NCBI RefSeq assembly: GCF_000425265.1
Contig: NZ_AUDC01000001.1
Coordinates: 24,358-88,357 of the forward strand
Reading direction: 5' to 3'
Length of the DNA: 64,000 nt
Source of the DNA: Maridesulfovibrio zosterae DSM 11974
GTDB taxonomy: Bacteria; Desulfobacterota; Desulfovibrionia; Desulfovibrionales; Desulfovibrionaceae
The notes beneath the pieces are model-generated. The model saw only the letters and a list, made by a program, of their open reading frames with translations, was not told where the DNA came from and searched no databases. The position numbers were made by a program, and so were the translations under genes. How positions within the stretch are numbered: position 1 is the stretch's first letter; every line of letters starts with the position of its first letter. Positions 63,022-64,000 of this stretch are shown here, piece by piece.

Positions 63022-64000
63022 ATGAAGTTTAATTGTAAGTTAAGGATAATAGTAACTGCTATTACGATGGTGACAGTATTTATATTATCCGGCACAGCCT
63101 TTGCCGAATGGACTATAAATGTTCCGGGTGCGCTCGGTACAAATATTGTGGACAGTGTTGCGACTTCGAAAGGGATGGTTGCAGTAGGGCAGGATGGTAA
63201 GCTTTATTCTATGAGCACATCCTCAATGAGTGGCACTCCCAATTGGGAGCTGCTCATCTCGCCCGTAACGGATGATTTTGCCGGAGTTGCTTATGACGGT
63301 AGCAAATATTGGGCTGTTTCGGTTACAGGAAAAATCATAACATCTACTCAGGGAAGTGTTTGGAAAGCTGTTTCTGTCCCTACTAAGTTGCAATCTGTTA
63401 TTGCTGAGAATGTTGTAGGAATTGCTGCTGCCGACGGAAAGGCTTTTATTGTCACATCTGCTGGCGGGCTGCTCAGTACAGACGGTACTGATTGGAAAGA
63501 TTATAGTTCTGAGCTGAAAAAGGCCTCTCTTGCATCCGGGAATAACATTAAGGGTCTAAAAATATTTTCCAACGCTGATAGTAAGTGGCTGGCCATTTTC
63601 GGCCATGGCGGTTTGTGTCAGTTTGATCTGGACGGTGAAACTCTGACTACTGAAACCACATTTTCAAAATTAAATGATATTAATGATCTTGTAATCAATG
63701 CACATAATGATTGGATTATTGTAGGTGGTGCCGGAGGTTCCGGAAAAATATTTGCCGGTACAGATTTTGCCAAAAAAGATTCTCTGACTGCTATCAGCGT
63801 GAAAGATTCCTCCGGTGAAGATTATAACCCTGCTGACATCCTTTCTGTTTATTATGATTCCACTGAAAAGGCAGGATTTGCCTGCGGTCAGGCCGGATTG
63901 CTGCTTCAGATCAAAAATGATGGAAGTTCATATTCAGCAACATACGTACCGCAAACCACTACAACTGAAAATCTTAATACTGTAGCAAGCGCTGATGCTA
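63022..64000 (+). CDS. Secreted beta-propeller-like protein (partial, runs off right edge)
   Basis: The gene starts at ATG 63022 (AGGAG and GGGGAG just upstream) and stays open to the window end, giving 326 residues. It has a signal peptide (about 1-29, ending GTAFA) and then repeats of a four-strand pattern with SxDGxxW-like turns (VAYDGSKYWAVS, STQGSVWKAVS, STDGTDWKDYS, AGTDFAKKDS), which resemble BNR/Kelch-like or Ycf48-type propeller blades. Such proteins are exported or surface-bound and bind other proteins or glycans. A later part may hold more domains, since the visible end (TTTTENLNTV) is Thr-rich and linker-like. Divergent from the PAS protein gene. Confidence 0.8.
   Translation, partial: MKFNCKLRIIVTAITMVTVFILSGTAFAEWTINVPGALGTNIVDSVATSKGMVAVGQDGKLYSMSTSSMSGTPNWELLISPVTDDFAGVAYDGSKYWAVSVTGKIITSTQGSVWKAVSVPTKLQSVIAENVVGIAAADGKAFIVTSAGGLLSTDGTDWKDYSSELKKASLASGNNIKGLKIFSNADSKWLAIFGHGGLCQFDLDGETLTTETTFSKLNDINDLVINAHNDWIIVGGAGGSGKIFAGTDFAKKDSLTAISVKDSSGEDYNPADILSVYYDSTEKAGFACGQAGLLLQIKNDGSSYSATYVPQTTTTENLNTVASADA

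Overview
The window looks like a chromosomal segment from a Desulfovibrio-type anaerobe (Desulfovibrionota; a marine Maridesulfovibrio-like genome would fit). This is inferred from moderate GC, very dense signal-transduction genes, HBM-type chemoreceptors, bacteriohemerythrin, sigma-54 promoters and the family content; no 16S or other marker is present. No rRNA, tRNA, CRISPR array, insertion sequence or phage gene was seen. Two genes run off the ends: a solute-binding protein on the left and a secreted propeller-like protein on the right.

Layout. 1-7.3 kb: partial periplasmic binding protein (minus), then two coupled hybrid histidine kinases, one with four receiver domains. 7.4-14.4 kb: two HBM-type chemoreceptors flanking a membrane adenylate/guanylate cyclase and a bacteriohemerythrin. 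14.5-28.9 kb: a regulatory and transport cluster. A membrane-anchored sigma-54-activator-like AAA+ protein with a broken GAFTGA loop diverges from a plus-strand series: receiver, kinase, NtrC-type regulator, terminator, second sigma-54 promoter, pseudo-receiver, Cache kinase, two lone receivers, TauE/SafE transporter, a small membrane protein and a PEP-synthase-like protein that lacks the usual C-terminal barrel. Sigma-54 -24/-12 elements are readable at 17284-17300 and 21024-21040, with an inverted repeat upstream of the first. 29-31.7 kb: a NACHT NTPase ending in pentapeptide repeats encoded by near-identical 30-bp units, the strongest accessory or defence-like candidate. 31.8-39.5 kb: a small conserved-looking protein, a third chemoreceptor, a LysR/flavoprotein divergent pair, a soluble Cache hybrid kinase and a basic secreted protein.

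39.6-62.7 kb: a continuous minus-strand gene series, probably one or a few long operons. It starts with sensory genes (PAS protein, four-PAS kinase, receiver plus degenerate HD-GYP, receiver plus PP2C phosphatase), a metallophosphoesterase and an RsbW-like kinase. It then has two SMR-like subunits, a DPM/Alg5-type glycosyltransferase, a STAS antagonist, a cellulose-synthase-like GT2, five DUF3131 proteins, a beta-rich probable outer-membrane protein, a solute-binding lipoprotein and a GT39 glycosyltransferase fused to two LamG-like domains. Together these suggest envelope or extracellular polysaccharide synthesis under phosphorelay and partner-switching control. The PP2C/kinase/STAS trio has no sigma factor gene in the window, so its output may be post-translational or encoded elsewhere.

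How the parts may work together: stimuli are read by many Cache, HBM, PAS and GAF sensors. One arm uses sigma-54 transcription (17-28.9 kb), one uses chemotaxis, one a cyclic nucleotide, and one partner switching over a glycan locus. These links are inferred from gene order; the domain assignments rest on motifs read in the translations.
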